Part shown: positions 1 to 9,397 of the stretch, one piece after another
Layout: the number at the start of each line of letters is the position of its first letter
Position numbering within the stretch: the first letter of the stretch is position 1
NCBI RefSeq assembly: GCF_028737255.1
Contig: NZ_JAQZAN010000010.1
Span: 149,544 to 213,543, forward strand
Direction of reading: 5' to 3'
Length of the DNA stretch: 64,000 nucleotides
Source of the DNA: Actinomycetospora straminea
GTDB taxonomy: Bacteria; Actinomycetota; Actinomycetes; Mycobacteriales; Pseudonocardiaceae
Notes under the pieces: generated by a model
What the model saw: the letters and a program-made list of their open reading frames with translations, nothing else
What the model was told of the DNA's origin: nothing
Database searches by the model: none
Made by a program: the position numbers and the translations under genes

Positions 1-2
1 AG

Positions 3-818
3 GAGTTCCTCCGGGACACCGCGTTCTCCCCCGAACGCCTCTCCGCGCTGCTGCTCGCCGACGTCGTCCGGCACGAGAGCCGCCACCCGGGGGCGGTCGA
101 GCCCGCGTTGCGCCGCAAGCGCGTCCGCCAGGCGATGCGGTTCCTCGGGACGGTCGAGCGCTCCCCGGCCGACGACACGCCGCCGCGGACCCTCGCCGGC
201 GACTGGTTGGAGCTCACCGTCCTGCCGGTGTCGACCGAGCACGACGAGTACTTCTTCATCCGCGCCCTGCAGGCCCACGAGCTCGTGTTCACCACCCTGA
301 CCGGGCTGCTCCGCTCCGCCACCGACGAGGTCCGGGCCGCAAGGCCCGACGAGGCGACCGCGCTGCTGCGACGCGCAGCGAGCGTGTTCGAGCGGGCGAG
401 CCTGCTGTTCCGTCTCGTGGCGACGATGCGCCCCGCGGCGTTCCACTCGTTCCGCCGGTTCACCGAGGGCGCCAGCGCCATCCAGTCCGAGGCCTACAAG
501 CGGTTCGAGCTGGCGTGCGGCGAGCCGGACCCGGCGCGCCTCGACTCCGAGGCGTTCGCCGGAGTCCCCGCCGTCCGCGCGGAGGCCCGCCACCACGACA
601 ACCTCGCCCGTGCCCTGGTCGACGGCCCCCGCTCGGAGGTCCTCGACGCCGCCGCCGCGGACCTCGAGCAGGCCCACCAGCGGTGGAAGACCACCCACCA
701 CAGCCTCGCGGCCCGCATGCTGGGCGATGCCACGGGCTCGGGCTACACCGCGGGCGTTCCCTATCTGGCCGCGTACCGCGAGAACCGGCTCATGGTCGTC
801 CGCGACCGGGCGGCCTGA
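3..818 (+). CDS. Tryptophan 2,3-dioxygenase-like protein, 5' end cut by window
   Basis: The frame is open from the first bases of the window to a TGA at 818, so the gene begins upstream. The visible part has the helical pattern of the tryptophan/indoleamine dioxygenase superfamily: an EYFFIRALQAHEL segment (family: EHLFI..HQAYEL), a later F-x-S-F-R-R-F-T-E-G-A-S-A-I-Q-S segment (family: FR..L..ASGFQS), and near the C-terminus a haem-side MLGDATGSG stretch followed by PYL. Known members oxidise the indole ring of tryptophan to N-formylkynurenine with haem. The match is from memory of motifs, and the spacing is looser than in canonical TDO, so a related haem dioxygenase-like protein of other function is possible. 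It ends facing a transposase remnant on the other strand. Confidence 0.6.
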   Translation, partial: EFLRDTAFSPERLSALLLADVVRHESRHPGAVEPALRRKRVRQAMRFLGTVERSPADDTPPRTLAGDWLELTVLPVSTEHDEYFFIRALQAHELVFTTLTGLLRSATDEVRAARPDEATALLRRAASVFERASLLFRLVATMRPAAFHSFRRFTEGASAIQSEAYKRFELACGEPDPARLDSEAFAGVPAVRAEARHHDNLARALVDGPRSEVLDAAAADLEQAHQRWKTTHHSLAARMLGDATGSGYTAGVPYLAAYRENRLMVVRDRAA

Positions 819-842
819 GATGCCCTGTGTCGAGCCACCGCT

Positions 843-1180
843 GATCGATCTTGGTTGAGCACGGTTCGGAGGGCCCGGTGGCGGGCGGGGTCGTAGGGAG
901 TGTCGGTCTGCCAGCAGGTCCAGATCACGTGCAGCCAGGCGAGGGCGAGGATGCGCACGGCGTGCGGGTGGGTGTGCCCGCGGGAGCGGGCTCGCCGGTA
1001 GAGGTCGGCGGCCCAGGGGTTGGCGTGTCGGCTGTCGCCGGCGAAGTCGCAGACCGCGTCGCGTAGCCGTTCGTCGGCGGCCCAGCGGAAGCCGACGACG
1101 CTGAGCCTGCCGGACTGGCGGGTGGCGGGTGGCGGGTGCGACCCCGGCCAGGCAGGTCAGAGGGCCGCCACCGCCGTGTC
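843..1180 (-). pseudogene. IS110-family transposase C-terminal remnant
   Basis: Read on the minus strand, this stretch encodes the characteristic end of an IS110/IS116/IS902 transposase: LAGVAP-ATRQSG, then GFRWAADERLRDAVCDFAGDS, then YRRARSRGHTHPHAVRILA and AWLHVIWTCWQ. The reading frame is broken twice. A heptamer, GGCGGGT on the plus strand, is present three times at 1117-1137, and removing one copy restores the frame. A second shift lies close upstream in the coding direction, before LTCLAGV. The N-terminal RuvC-like (DEDD) half is absent, because the region runs directly into the end of the antiporter gene. It is therefore a dead fragment, not an active element. No terminal repeats were recognised. 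Confidence 0.72.
1117..1137. repeat. Three tandem GGCGGGT heptamers
   Basis: Three perfect copies of a 7-bp unit lie inside the transposase remnant. Because 7 is not a multiple of 3, an extra copy shifts the frame between the APATR and QSG segments, so the expansion plausibly inactivated the gene or occurred after inactivation. Confidence 0.8.
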
Positions 1181-1186
1181 CCCGGC

Positions 1187-2776
1187 TCACTCCGGCCCCG
1201 GTGCTCCGAGCAGACCCAGTTCCTCGTTGTCGAGCTCGGCCTGGATCCGGAGCACGACCTGGTCGTCGATGCGGTCGTCGTCCCTGAGCCGGAGGAGGAC
1301 CCGGCGTCGCTCGCGCAGCAGGGCGAGCCGCACCGCGGTCTCCACGTCGTCGCCGTCACGGTGCTGCTGGTCGGTGTCGCCCGCGTCGGTGCGCCGGCGT
1401 CGGCTCTCGTGCTCCGCGCGCAGCCGGTCGACGAGCTCGTCGGGCGCGCCGTGGTCGGCCGCGGCGCGGGGCAGGATCGCCAGCGCGCTGCTGATGGTCG
1501 CGTCGTGGGCCAGCGCCATCTCCTCGTCCGCGGCGGTGTCCGGGCCGTAGCGCGCGAACCGGATGACGGCCGGGAGGGTCAGTCCCTGCACCACGAGCGT
1601 CACCAGGATGACCCCGAAGGTGATCACGAGCAGCAGGTCGCGATCCGGGAACGGCGCGCCGCCGACGGTCGTGAGCGGCACGGCGAGCGCGATCGCCAGC
1701 GACACCGCCCCGCGGAAGCCCGACCAGGCCAGCGGGAGACGTTGCCGCGCGGACATGCGGCGGGCCCGCTGGCTCGCGCGCCGATCCACCGCGCGGATGA
1801 CGTAGGGGACCACGTTGAGCCACGTCAACCGGGTGAGCACGACCACCGCCGCCACGAGCAGGGCCGCCGCGACCCCGAACCCGAACGTCCGCGAGGAGAA
1901 CCCCGACACAGCCGACGGGAGCTGCAGACCGACCAGGAGGAACAACGTCGCGTTGAGCAGGAAGGTCGTGATCCGCCAGAAGGCGTGGGCCTGCACGCGG
2001 GTGCGAGGACCGATCGAGCGCGGGCCGACGCGACTCAGGGCCAGCCCGCACACCACCACCGCCAGCACGCCGGACGCGTGGATCTCCTCGGCGAGCAGGA
2101 AGGCCACGAACGGGGTGAGCACGCTGATCACGCTCTCGAGCAGCGCGTCCCGAGCGAACCGGCGCACCGTGATCGCGAGCCACGCAACCACCAGCCCGAT
2201 GGCGACCCCACCGAGATAGGAGACGGCGAAGCCGCCCAGGGCGTCGAGCGCCCGGAACGGCTCGGCCCCGCTCGCCACCCCCACCGCCACCCCGAAGAGC
2301 ACGAGCGCCGTGCCGTCGTTGACCAGGCTCTCCGCACGCAACATCGTCAGCGGACGGCGAGGCAGGTCGCGGGCCACCGCAGCCACCGCGGTCGCGTCGG
2401 TCGGCGCGACGATGGCGCCGAGGACGAAGCCGACGGGCCAGCTCAGACCGAGGACGACGTGGGCCGCCGTCGCCACCGCCGCGGCCGTCGCGATGACGAG
2501 GAAGACCGACGACAGGACGAGTGACCGGAAGTCGTGGCGGATCTCGCGCAGCGAGACCGTCAGCGCCTCCCAGTACAGCAGCGCCGGCAGGAAGAGCAGC
2601 ACGACGAGCTCGGGCGGCACCCGGATCGAGGACGTGAACGGCAGGAAGCCCAGGCCGACGCCCCCGACGATCAGCAGGACGGGGCCGTTGAACCCGGTGC
2701 GTCGGGCGAGGAGCTCGGCCACCACGACGGCGACGCCGCAGAACACGAGCACGGCCAGGCCCGTGATGTCGTACAT
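1187..2776 (-). CDS. Na+/H+ antiporter, CPA1 (NhaP-like) family
   Basis: This 529-residue protein has about twelve hydrophobic segments over its first 400 residues and a charged cytoplasmic tail rich in Arg, Asp and Glu. Signature segments of the monovalent cation:proton antiporter-1 family are visible: VLLFLPALLYWEA, APTDATAVAAVA, and ESLVNDGTALVLF, which carries the Asn-Asp pair involved in ion exchange. The role is export of Na+ (or K+) against protons at the plasma membrane. The start is the ATG at 2776 (MYDITGLAVLVFCG), giving an immediate first membrane segment; an in-frame extension upstream is Arg/Ser-rich and unlike the family. It is monocistronic, and its stop abuts the transposase remnant. 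Confidence 0.9.
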   Translation of the reverse strand: MYDITGLAVLVFCGVAVVVAELLARRTGFNGPVLLIVGGVGLGFLPFTSSIRVPPELVVLLFLPALLYWEALTVSLREIRHDFRSLVLSSVFLVIATAAAVATAAHVVLGLSWPVGFVLGAIVAPTDATAVAAVARDLPRRPLTMLRAESLVNDGTALVLFGVAVGVASGAEPFRALDALGGFAVSYLGGVAIGLVVAWLAITVRRFARDALLESVISVLTPFVAFLLAEEIHASGVLAVVVCGLALSRVGPRSIGPRTRVQAHAFWRITTFLLNATLFLLVGLQLPSAVSGFSSRTFGFGVAAALLVAAVVVLTRLTWLNVVPYVIRAVDRRASQRARRMSARQRLPLAWSGFRGAVSLAIALAVPLTTVGGAPFPDRDLLLVITFGVILVTLVVQGLTLPAVIRFARYGPDTAADEEMALAHDATISSALAILPRAAADHGAPDELVDRLRAEHESRRRRTDAGDTDQQHRDGDDVETAVRLALLRERRRVLLRLRDDDRIDDQVVLRIQAELDNEELGLLGAPGPE

Positions 2777-2912
2777 GGTCGTCCCCCCGCACCGCGCCCG
2801 CCCGGACCCGTCCGACGAACTCGTCGTCCGGGCGGAACTCTGGCGTACGACGCCGGAGCTGCGCACCTCGGGACGCCGCTGCCACGGCGTCGGGCGAACC
2901 CTCGCCGGTCCG

Positions 2913-3257
2913 TCAGGGCGACGCGCACACGGCGACGACGACGAGGCCGTCCGGGCCGGCGCGGAGGTACCGGGAGGACTCCACCGTGACGGCGATGTAC
3001 TGCCCGGGGACGACGGGCGTCTCCTGCCCGTCGACGACCACCCAGCCGTTCCCGCGCAGGACGGCGTAGGCGTCCTCGGCCCCGTCGTCGCGGTGGTCGT
3101 GGGGAACGGTCTCCTCGCCCGCCGGCAGCTCGACCTGGTAGAGCCCGAAGGCCGTGATGCCGATGGCCTCCCCGACCCGCTTCTCGAAGGGGCTGGCGGC
3201 GGGGTGCGGGCCCCGTCCGGTGTCGAGGTCGGCCGGGTCGACGATCTGGAAGCTCAC
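2913..3257 (-). CDS. Small cupin-domain protein
   Basis: A 114-residue single-domain cupin starting with GTG (VSFQIVDPADL). The segment VPHDHRDDGAEDAYAVLRGNGWVVVDG matches cupin motif 1 (H-x-H and the later Glu/Gly), and TPVVPGQYIAVTVES resembles the strand leading into motif 2, but the second motif has no clear His. The metal site may therefore be partial. Substrate and reaction cannot be read from sequence. It is transcribed away from the next cupin gene. A decayed duplicate of this gene lies at 23522-23720, where upstream and downstream bases are also similar, so the duplication included flanking DNA. Confidence 0.75.
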   Translation of the reverse strand: MSFQIVDPADLDTGRGPHPAASPFEKRVGEAIGITAFGLYQVELPAGEETVPHDHRDDGAEDAYAVLRGNGWVVVDGQETPVVPGQYIAVTVESSRYLRAGPDGLVVVAVCASP

Positions 3258-3381
3258 GCGCGGAACCTACGCGGTCCGACCGACACGGATCCGGCGATGG
3301 TCACCACCCGCACTTTGGTGCACTGACCCTCCGCGCGCGGCGTCACTAGCGTCGTGGTTCCCCCGTTCGAGGAGGAGTTCC

Positions 3382-3861
3382 ATGACCACCACGGCACCGA
3401 CGTCGACGTCCCTCGACCCCGCGCACTTCGGCGGCGGGTCCCGGCACTGGCACCCGTTCACGCCCTACAGCGAGGACGTCGAGCTGAAGATCTTCACTGC
3501 CGACCTCGCCCGCAACGAGACCGTCGTGCTGCTTCGCGCCAAGGCCGGTGCGCACCTCGGCGTGCACGACCACTTCGGACGGGTCCTCGCCTACTCGATC
3601 TCGGGGAAGTGGAGCTACGCCGAGCACGACTGGGAGGCCACCCCCGGCGACTTCGTCTACGAGGTCGCGAACAGCCGTCACACGCTGGTCGCCGACCCGG
3701 CCGAGGACATCGTGCTGTTCATCTACGTCGAGGGCCCGATCCACTTCCTCGACGGGGACGGCACCGTCGTCGGTGTCGAGACCGCCAAGAGCTTCGCCGA
3801 GCGCTACCTGCAGTTCTGTCGCGACCACGGCTACCCTGAGCCGGATCTGTTCCCGTTCTAG
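3382..3861 (+). CDS. Cupin dioxygenase, 2,4'-dihydroxyacetophenone dioxygenase-like
   Basis: The protein has 159 residues, with a good ribosome site (GGAGGAG, 3371-3377) 4 bases before the ATG. Features are the GGSRHWHPFTPYSEDVELKIF opening, cupin motif 1 as GAHLGVHDHFGRVLAYSISGKWSY, a Pro-Gly turn with the motif 2 residues (ATPGDFVYE... SRHTL), and a C-terminal FAERYLQFCRDHGYP helix. This order resembles 2,4'-dihydroxyacetophenone dioxygenases, non-haem iron enzymes that cleave the side chain of hydroxyacetophenones to hydroxybenzoate and formate. The substrate is inference. A LuxR regulator follows, and an aryl-ketone-type operon lies 10 kb downstream. A -10-like CTAGCGTCG sits at 3346-3354. 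Confidence 0.65.
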   Translation: MTTTAPTSTSLDPAHFGGGSRHWHPFTPYSEDVELKIFTADLARNETVVLLRAKAGAHLGVHDHFGRVLAYSISGKWSYAEHDWEATPGDFVYEVANSRHTLVADPAEDIVLFIYVEGPIHFLDGDGTVVGVETAKSFAERYLQFCRDHGYPEPDLFPF

Positions 3862-3898
3862 GCGTCTCGCCGAGCCCGCGGGAGCGCGGAGGTGGGCC

Positions 3899-4693
3899 AT
3901 GCGTTGCGCCGTCACGGTCTCCCCCGACATGCAGCCCCGCGACTACGAGCGCGCCCTCACCGTGCTCGACCGCTGTGCGGCGATCGACAGCGTCGAGTGC
4001 CTCCAGGAGGAGTTCCTGGAGGCGCTCGGCTCGGCGTACGGCTGCGTCCACACGGCCTTCTTCCGGACCGACGCGTTCACGCGGACCCACGCCGACCCCG
4101 CCCCCGTCATGAACGGCAGGATCCCCGGGATCATCGACGAGTACCGCGACCGGTGGTTCGCCGACGACGTCATGTTCACGCCGGACTCGATGGCCCGGAT
4201 CCGCCGGGCGGGCGTCAGCGCGCTCAGCCAGCTCGAGCCCCGGCGTGTCCCGCCGACGGCCAGCGTCTACCTCGACAGGTTCGTCTTCCGCGCCGGCCTG
4301 GAGTCGGTGTGCGCCCTCGACCTGGACCTCCCGGGCGGCGAGCGGGGCGTGGTCGGCATCTTCGGTGAGACACGGGACCACCTCGGCGCCGCGGACCTCG
4401 GGGGCCTCGCCATCGTGGTCCGTCAGCTGTCGGCGATCGCCGGACGCCTGCCGTCGACGGTGCCGCCGCCGCGCCCCGCCCCGGCGGTCGGCCTCAGCCC
4501 GCGGCTGGCCGAGATCGCCGAGCTCGTCGGGCGCGGCCTGACCAACGCGCGCATCGCCCGGCAGACCGGGCTGACGCTGGACACCGTGAAGAAGTACATC
4601 GGTCAGGTGCTCGCGCACACCGGCTGCAGCAACCGGACCGAGCTGGCCCTCCTCGTCGCCGGGCACCGGCCGCAGGCGCCCGCCCACGGGTGA
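3899..4693 (+). CDS. LuxR-family transcriptional regulator
   Basis: A 264-residue protein with a C-terminal LuxR/NarL helix-turn-helix: LSPRLAEIAELVGRGLTNARIARQTGLTLDTVKKYIGQVLAHTG (about residues 200-243). The N-terminal 190 residues look like a GAF-type sensor (YGCVHTAFFRTDAF..., VYLDRFVFRAGLESVCALDLDLPGGERGVVGIFG), which in this class binds a small molecule. The start is the ATG at 3899 after GGAGGTGGG; an internal ATG at 3929 is possible. It lies 37 bp after the DAD-like cupin in the same direction, so it probably regulates or is co-transcribed with it. It converges on xylA with only 12 bp between the stops. Confidence 0.82.
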   Translation: MRCAVTVSPDMQPRDYERALTVLDRCAAIDSVECLQEEFLEALGSAYGCVHTAFFRTDAFTRTHADPAPVMNGRIPGIIDEYRDRWFADDVMFTPDSMARIRRAGVSALSQLEPRRVPPTASVYLDRFVFRAGLESVCALDLDLPGGERGVVGIFGETRDHLGAADLGGLAIVVRQLSAIAGRLPSTVPPPRPAPAVGLSPRLAEIAELVGRGLTNARIARQTGLTLDTVKKYIGQVLAHTGCSNRTELALLVAGHRPQAPAHG

Positions 4694-4705
4694 CGATCGC
4701 GGGGC

Positions 4706-5890
4706 TCAGCGCTGCCCGAGCAGGTGCTCCACGGCGAGGCGCTGGACGCGGGCGAAGCCGTATCCCTGGGTGCGCGCCCGGTCGATGTCGAAGTCCTCGT
4801 AGGCGCTGCGGTCGGCGAGCAGGTCGGCGTAGGTCTCCCCCTCGCCGAGGGTGGGCCGGGCGAGCCCGGGGACCCCGGCGGCCTCGAGTGCCTCCTGGAC
4901 CTCGGGGTCGGCGCGGAACGCGCGGGCCTTCTCGCGCAGGGCGAGGTAGGTCTCCATGTTCGCCAGCGCGGACTCCCACACCCCCTCCATGCTCTCGGTG
5001 CGCAGCGGCTTGTAGTCGAAGTGCCGCGGCCCGTCGTAGCCCGGCCCGCCGCCGGGCGAGCCGTTGTCGAGCAGGTCGACCGTCGAGAACGCCTGCAGCA
5101 GGTCGCCGTAGCCGAAGACGAGGTCCTGGTCGTAGCGCGGGCCCTTCTGCCCGTTCAGGTCGATGTGGAACAGCTTGCCGGCCCACAGCGCCTGCGCGAT
5201 CCCGTGCGTGTAGTTGAGCGTGGCCATCTGCTCGTGCCCGGTCTCGGGGTTGATCCCGACCATCTCGGCGTGCTCGAGCTCTCCGATGAACGCGAGGGCG
5301 TGGCCGATCGTGGGCAGCAGGATGTCGCCGCGGGGCTCGTTGGGCTTCGGCTCGAGTGCGAACCGGATGCCGTAGTCGTGGTCGAGCACGTACTGCGCGA
5401 GCGTGTCGATCGCCTCGCGGTAGCGGTCGAGCGCGGCGCGGACGTCCTTGCCGAAGTCGACCTCCGAGCCCTCCCGGCCGCCCCAGAACACGTAGGTGTG
5501 CGCGCCGAACTCGGCGGCGAGGTCGAGGTTGCGCATCACCTTGCGGATCGCGTGGCGGCGCACGCTGCGGTCGTTGCTGGTGAAGCCGCCGTCCTTGAAC
5601 ACCGGGTCGCCGAACAGGTTGGTGGTGGCCATCGGCACCACGAGCCCGGTCTCGTCGAGCGCGGCCCGGAACTCGCGCACGATCCGCGCCCGCTCTTCCG
5701 CGCTGCTGCCGGGCGGGATCAGGTCGTCGTCGTGGAAGGTGATGCCGTAGGCGCCGAGCTCGCTGAGCCGGTGCACCGCCTCGACCGCGGCGAGCACCGG
5801 CCGGGTGGCCTCGCCGAACAGGTCGCGGGCCTGCCAGCCCACCGTCCACAGGCCGAAGCTGAACTTGTCCTCGCGGGTCGGCGCGGCCAT
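4706..5890 (-). CDS. xylA: Xylose isomerase
   Basis: A 394-residue protein with the full active site of class I xylose isomerase: the catalytic His in [11 protein letters not shown], the lysine/glutamate in [12 protein letters not shown], the metal ligands in [26 protein letters not shown] and FDYKP, and the WGGREG loop. It interconverts D-xylose and D-xylulose (and glucose/fructose) in the cytoplasm using two divalent metals. The start is the ATG at 5890, with an AGAGGGGAT ribosome site upstream. Length is normal for actinobacterial XylA. No xylulokinase or sugar transporter is next to it, so it stands alone here. Confidence 0.96.
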   Translation of the reverse strand: MAAPTREDKFSFGLWTVGWQARDLFGEATRPVLAAVEAVHRLSELGAYGITFHDDDLIPPGSSAEERARIVREFRAALDETGLVVPMATTNLFGDPVFKDGGFTSNDRSVRRHAIRKVMRNLDLAAEFGAHTYVFWGGREGSEVDFGKDVRAALDRYREAIDTLAQYVLDHDYGIRFALEPKPNEPRGDILLPTIGHALAFIGELEHAEMVGINPETGHEQMATLNYTHGIAQALWAGKLFHIDLNGQKGPRYDQDLVFGYGDLLQAFSTVDLLDNGSPGGGPGYDGPRHFDYKPLRTESMEGVWESALANMETYLALREKARAFRADPEVQEALEAAGVPGLARPTLGEGETYADLLADRSAYEDFDIDRARTQGYGFARVQRLAVEHLLGQR

Positions 5891-6131
5891 GGGCCATCCC
5901 CTCTCTCGGCGTCGAGGACAGGATCCCCCGCGACACCGGCCCGGCAATCGCCGTCGTGACGCCGCGAGCAGGTCGATCTCCCCCGTCCCCCGTAGCCGTG
6001 ACCCGGGTGGAGCCCGTCGCCACCTGACGCGCGGGGGGAAGGCGTCACCGTCCGACGCCGCCTGCTCACGTCGCGTCCGTGGACGGGCGAGGTGATGGCG
6101 CCGGGCGCGGCGGTGCGGTGGAGTTGGCGCC

Positions 6132-9100
6132 GTGGCCGACGTGGGGGGTGGAGCGCTTCGCCTGTCGATCCTCGGTCCGCTGCGCCTGTGGCGAGGCGAC
6201 GTGGAGCTCGATGCGGGTCCTCGCCAGCAGGCCTTCCTGCTCGCCGTCCTCCTCGCCGCGGCGGGCCGGCCGGTCAGCCGCGGCGAGCTGATCGAGTCGA
6301 TCTGGGGCGAGGACGCCCCCGAGAGCGTCGTCAACGTCATCCACAAGTACGTCGGCGCGCTGCGGCACCTGCTCGAACCGGACCTCCCCGCGCGCGGGTC
6401 CGGCTCCTACCTGCTCCGGCACGGCGAGGGTTACCTGTGTGCGGCCGGACCCGACGTCCTGGACCTCGCGCGGTTCCGGCAGCTCGCCACCGCCGCCCGG
6501 GAGGAGCGGGACCGGCCGGAGGAGTCCCTCGACCACTGGATCGCCGCGCTGGGGCTCTGGCGAGGTCGAGCGGGTGAGGGCCTCCCCCGCGGCCCGGCGG
6601 CGGAGGCGCTCTTCGCGGCCCTGGACGACGAGTTCCGCGACGCCTGCACCGCGGCCGCCGATCTCGCCCTCGCGGTGGGCCGCTCGACGTCGGTGGTGGC
6701 GCCGCTGCGCCTGGCCGCGGCGACCGCCCCCTGGGACGAACCGGTGCACGCGGCCCTCGTCACGGCGCTCGGCGCTGCCGGTCGGCAGGCCGAGGCCCTG
6801 GCCGTCTCCCGAGCGGTCCGCGCCCGCCTCGCCGAGGACCTCGGCGTCGACCCCGGACCCCTGCTCGACGACGCCCAGCGACGGGTCCTGGCGCAGGAGA
6901 CACCCGCAGGAGCGGGGGCGCCGCCGCCACGGCGACGGTCGCCCGCCGAGGAGGCGCCGTCCGGGCGACAGGGCTCCCTCGTCGGCCGCGCCGAGGAGCT
7001 CGCCGTCGTCCGCGCGACGCTGCGGCGTGCGGCCGCCGGGGACGGCGCGCACGTCGTCGTCGAAGGGGAGCCGGGGGTCGGCAAGACACGGCTGCTCGTC
7101 GAGCTCGCCGCCGACGCCGCGCAGCGCGGGGCGCTCGTCGTGTGGGGACGCGGCCTCGACGACCGCGGTGCGCCGACGATGTGGCCGTGGGTCCAGGTCC
7201 TGCACGGGCTCGTCGACGCCCTGCCCGCCCGCGAGCGGGAGTCGTGGCTCGCCGGCGAGCTCGGCAAGCTCGTGGCGCCGGGTGACGGGGCCGTCCCCGA
7301 CCAGGTACTCCCGGAGCGGCGGGCCCAGTTCCGGCTGTTCGAACGGGTCGTCGCCCTGCTCGGCGCCGTCGCGGCCCGACGAGCGGTCGTCCTGATCCTC
7401 GACGACCTGCAGTGGGCGGACGAGGCGTCGCTGCAGCTGGTCGGCCACCTCGTCACGAGGCTGCCGGCCGGCGTCGCGCTGGTCGGCGCGCTGCGGGACC
7501 GGGCGCCGGTGCCCGACGCGGGCCTGGCGGCGGCGCTCGCCGCGGCGAGCCGTGTCCCCGGCCACCGACGGGTCCGCCTGGGCCCGCTCGGCGCGTCCGA
7601 GGTGGCGGAGCTGGTCCACCGGGAGATCGGGCAGGACCTCGCACCCGGGGTGGCGCACCACGTCTACGCCCGGACCGCCGGCAACCCCTTCTTCGTCCTC
7701 GAGCTGTCGCGGCTCCTGGCCGACGGCGGCGCGGTCACCGACGAGGCGGCGGCGCGGGTCGGGGTGCCCGCGACGGTGCGGGACGTCGTGCGCAGCCGCA
7801 TCGAGGGTCTCGACGAGTCGACCGTGCGCCTGCTCCAGGTCGCCGCCCTCCTCGGGCGGGACGTACGCCTCCGCGTGCTCGCCGACGTCGCCGACGTCGA
7901 GGTCCCGCGCTGCCTCGACCTGCTCGGGGCGGCGGAGGCGCTGGGCATCATCGCCCCGGCGCCCGAGGACCCGTCGTCCTACCGCTTCGCGCACGACCTG
8001 GTCCGCGAGTCGGTCTCGGAGACCACCCCACCGCGGCGGGCGACGCGGCTGCACCGGCGCGCCGCGGACGTGCTCGAGCGCCTCGACACCGACGAGTCGA
8101 CCCCCGAGCGGGTCGCCGCGCACCTCTGGGCCGCCGGTCCGATGGCCGGCCCGGCACGCACCGCGTCGGCACTCATCCGTGCCGGGCGCCGCGCCGCCAC
8201 CAAGTCGGCGCTCGAGGCCGCGGAACGCTCGCTGCGCGCCGCGGCGCAGGTGGCACGGTCGGCGGGCCTGCGCGAGCTGGAGCTCACCGCCCTGGCCCAG
8301 CTCACCGCCGTCGCGGGGATGCGGTCGATGTACGGCGCGGCGCTGCGGGTCCTGGAGCGCGCCGAGCACCTGGCCCGCGGTCTCGGCCGGGAGGCGGAGG
8401 CCGCGGGGTTCCTGTACTCGCGGTGGGCGGCCCACGTGCAGGCCCTGGACCTCGACCACAGCACGCCGCTGGCGCGTCGCCTGCTCGCGTACGGCGAGGC
8501 GTCCGACGACCCGATCGTCCGCGCCTACGGCCTGGAGGCGTGGGGCATCGAGGAGTGGGATGCGGGCCGGATCGGTGAGGCGTACCGGTACCAGAGCCGG
8601 GCCGTCCGGTTGTTGGAGCGCTCGCGCCGCGGCGGGGAGGACCCGGTCCGTCGGGACCTCGAGCTGCTCATGACCGGTCTGCTGGCGGAGACGACGGCAC
8701 TGCACGGCGACCTCGGCGGGGCGCAGGTCCTGCTCGACCGGTTGGAGGCGATCGGTGACGACCGCTACGCCGTGACGGTCCGGGCGACCATCGGCACCCG
8801 GATCGCGGCCATCGCCGGCGACCCCGAGACCGCCCTGCGCGACGCGGAGCGCGGGATCGCGGTGGACCCGGAGTTCTCCTACGTCTTCCTCGGCACCTAC
8901 CAGCGGTTGGCGCGGTGCTGGGCGCACGCGTTGACGGGCCACGACCCGGTCCGCCACACCACGGAGGCCCGACGCCTCGTCGAGACGAACCTGCGCGATC
9001 CCGTCCGGTCCTGCGTCGCCACCTGGTACGGCTTCATCGGGGAGATGTGCCTGGCGGCGTCCGACCCGGATGCGGCCGCGGCGGCCCTCGACCTCGCCGA

Positions 9101-9314
9101 CCACTTCCTCGCGACGTCCCGGCAGCGCTACGCCGCCGCGCTGCTCGTCCTGCTCAGGGCGCGGGTACTGCGGGCGCGGGGTGCCGCGCACGCCACCGTC
9201 GTCGCCACGGCGGAGGAGGGCCGCGCCCTCGCGCTCGAACAGGAGGCGCACCTCGTCGTCCACCGCGCGGACGCCCTCCTCGGCGAGCTGCGCAGCGACT
9301 CCGTCCGCCACTGA
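6132..9314 (+). CDS. SARP-type regulator with BTAD and AAA ATPase domains
   Basis: A 1060-residue protein. Residues about 8-95 form an OmpR-like winged helix ([14 protein letters not shown]... [17 protein letters not shown]... [11 protein letters not shown]). A bacterial transcriptional activation (BTAD) helical repeat domain follows to about 255, ending [20 protein letters not shown]. After a Pro-rich linker comes an ATPase (LVGRAEEL, Walker [10 protein letters not shown] near 315, Walker [13 protein letters not shown] near 420). The C-terminal 400 residues are TPR-like helices. Such proteins resemble AfsR and activate secondary-metabolite or catabolic genes. The start is GTG 6132, giving the conserved LSILGP strand near the N-terminus. 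The gene is divergent from xylA; its targets are unknown. Confidence 0.85.
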   Translation: MADVGGGALRLSILGPLRLWRGDVELDAGPRQQAFLLAVLLAAAGRPVSRGELIESIWGEDAPESVVNVIHKYVGALRHLLEPDLPARGSGSYLLRHGEGYLCAAGPDVLDLARFRQLATAAREERDRPEESLDHWIAALGLWRGRAGEGLPRGPAAEALFAALDDEFRDACTAAADLALAVGRSTSVVAPLRLAAATAPWDEPVHAALVTALGAAGRQAEALAVSRAVRARLAEDLGVDPGPLLDDAQRRVLAQETPAGAGAPPPRRRSPAEEAPSGRQGSLVGRAEELAVVRATLRRAAAGDGAHVVVEGEPGVGKTRLLVELAADAAQRGALVVWGRGLDDRGAPTMWPWVQVLHGLVDALPARERESWLAGELGKLVAPGDGAVPDQVLPERRAQFRLFERVVALLGAVAARRAVVLILDDLQWADEASLQLVGHLVTRLPAGVALVGALRDRAPVPDAGLAAALAAASRVPGHRRVRLGPLGASEVAELVHREIGQDLAPGVAHHVYARTAGNPFFVLELSRLLADGGAVTDEAAARVGVPATVRDVVRSRIEGLDESTVRLLQVAALLGRDVRLRVLADVADVEVPRCLDLLGAAEALGIIAPAPEDPSSYRFAHDLVRESVSETTPPRRATRLHRRAADVLERLDTDESTPERVAAHLWAAGPMAGPARTASALIRAGRRAATKSALEAAERSLRAAAQVARSAGLRELELTALAQLTAVAGMRSMYGAALRVLERAEHLARGLGREAEAAGFLYSRWAAHVQALDLDHSTPLARRLLAYGEASDDPIVRAYGLEAWGIEEWDAGRIGEAYRYQSRAVRLLERSRRGGEDPVRRDLELLMTGLLAETTALHGDLGGAQVLLDRLEAIGDDRYAVTVRATIGTRIAAIAGDPETALRDAERGIAVDPEFSYVFLGTYQRLARCWAHALTGHDPVRHTTEARRLVETNLRDPVRSCVATWYGFIGEMCLAASDPDAAAAALDLADHFLATSRQRYAAALLVLLRARVLRARGAAHATVVATAEEGRALALEQEAHLVVHRADALLGELRSDSVRH

Positions 9315-9397
9315 ACGCGGCCGTCCACGGGGCGTCCAGAGACCGTCAACAGGACCCGACGACCCTGCCGGACACCCCCCGAGGCGTGAGGTGTCCG

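Noticed and set aside
6066..9311. A 1081-codon open frame antisense to the SARP ATPase gene
   Set aside because: It mirrors the coding gene in high-GC DNA, has no recognisable domain, and is Arg/Gly/Pro-rich like other antisense shadows.
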